Source: Melanopsichium pennsylvanicum
Taxonomy: Eukaryota > Basidiomycota > Ustilaginomycetes > Ustilaginales
Length of the DNA stretch: 64,000 bases
NCBI GenBank assembly: GCA_900208305.1
Contig: OAPG01000011.1
Location: forward strand, 558,001 to 622,000
Reading direction: 5' to 3'
Under the pieces are notes generated by a model that was not told the origin of the DNA, did not search any database, and saw only the letters and a list, made by a program, of their open reading frames with translations. Below, in pieces: positions 63,640-64,000 of the stretch. Both the position numbers and the translations under genes were made by a program. Within the stretch, counting starts at the first letter, position 1. Each line of letters opens with the position of its first letter.

Positions 63640-64000
63640 CTGCCGAATCTTGAGCAAACTTAGTAGTACATGGCTACGAGTTTGTCGACGCCAACGAGCT
63701 CGTTCAGGCGGCACTACGGGATGGCCCCATAGGGGTCATGCTAATCAGCGCTCCTCCAACGTCGCTCCCGTCGTTTGGCTTTGTCCCCACGGGAGGCGAC
63801 AAAGGCATAGAGATGGAAACGACACTAGAAGAGCCTCCCACTGCCGTCGAAATCCCAGCCCCGTACTACCCCCTCAAGGATGTATTCGACGAGGTCGAAG
63901 CGGACAAGCTTCCCCCTCACACGAAGCACGACTTGCACATCGAGCTACTACCCAGTTCGACGCCACCTCAAGGTCCGCTATATCTCAAGGGACCTAAGGA
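63640..64000 (+). pseudogene. pol of the outer element, resumed 3' of the insertion (partial)
   Basis: Aligns with the inner protease-RT linker up to GPLYLKGPKE, in the phase expected from the 55,680 breakpoint. TGA at 63651-63653 interrupts it only four codons after the junction, in the sequence TCTTGAGCA, again consistent with an ancestral CGA. The RT core is beyond the window edge. Confidence 0.85.

Larger units (their letters stand above)
52771..64000 (+). mobile_element. Outer Ty3/gypsy LTR retrotransposon, interrupted and incomplete in the window
   Basis: Visible parts are a 5' LTR (52771-53780), a PBS region, a broken gag (53821-55191), the start of pol with protease (55191-55680), and pol resuming at 63640 after an inserted second element. 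Its pol sequence past 63,654 aligns in frame with the inner element's protease-RT linker (HGYEFVDA versus HGHEFVSA; SFGFVPTG; DEVEADKLP; GPLYLKGPKE). RT onward and the 3' LTR lie beyond the window. Three in-frame TGA codons are present (54346, 54796, 63651). It belongs to the same family as the inner element but is clearly diverged in LTR and coding sequence, so it is the older insertion. Confidence 0.88.

Overview
The window looks like nuclear DNA of a smut-type basidiomycete (Ustilaginales-like). The support is intron-poor, long, serine-rich reading frames with short 5'-proximal introns, a spliced fungal tRNA-Glu, fungal-type orthologues (QCR8, ROM2-type RhoGEF, RIM2-type carrier, calmodulin, MKT1), and a chromodomain Ty3/gypsy element family. 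The species cannot be fixed from sequence alone. Layout: 1-51,300 is ordinary gene space, in order tRNA-Glu(-), QCR8(-), ROM2-like RhoGEF(-), mitochondrial pyrimidine-nucleotide carrier(+), calmodulin(-), F-box-like protein(-), a 3.9 kb gene-free stretch, DHA1-type MFS transporter(+), YCR023C/Zifl-like MFS transporter(-), GATA-like zinc finger plus AT-hook protein(+), Rieske-DUF455 fusion protein(+), Mahogunin-like RING E3 ligase(+), MKT1(-), a HyuA-only 5-oxoprolinase-like protein(+), and a divergent AGC kinase(-). These genes do not form an obvious pathway cluster; they are typical scattered housekeeping and regulatory genes with microsatellites and homopolymer runs between them. From about 52,770 to the window end lies a nested retrotransposon island. 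An outer, older Ty3/gypsy element (5' LTR, broken gag, protease, then pol resuming at 63,640 and running off the window) is interrupted in pol by a younger complete chromovirus (55,681-63,634) flanked by a 5-bp target duplication CCGAT. The younger element's two LTRs differ by one substitution plus one 62-bp tandem-unit duplication. Three signals shared by the two diverged elements stand out. (1) gag and pol meet at a TGATG stop/start that sits in the loop of a hairpin with a 14-position stem; the pairing is kept in both elements although almost every stem base differs. (2) A 10-nt sequence in the LTR, 43 nt downstream of a TATA box in both elements, is perfectly complementary to the sequence just after the LTR, suggesting Tf1/sushi-type self-priming rather than tRNA priming. 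(3) All four premature stops are TGA in the context T-TGA at positions expected to encode Arg (CGA), and the single LTR substitution is also TCG to TTG on one strand, which fits TpCpG-directed repeat-induced point mutation or CpG deamination.
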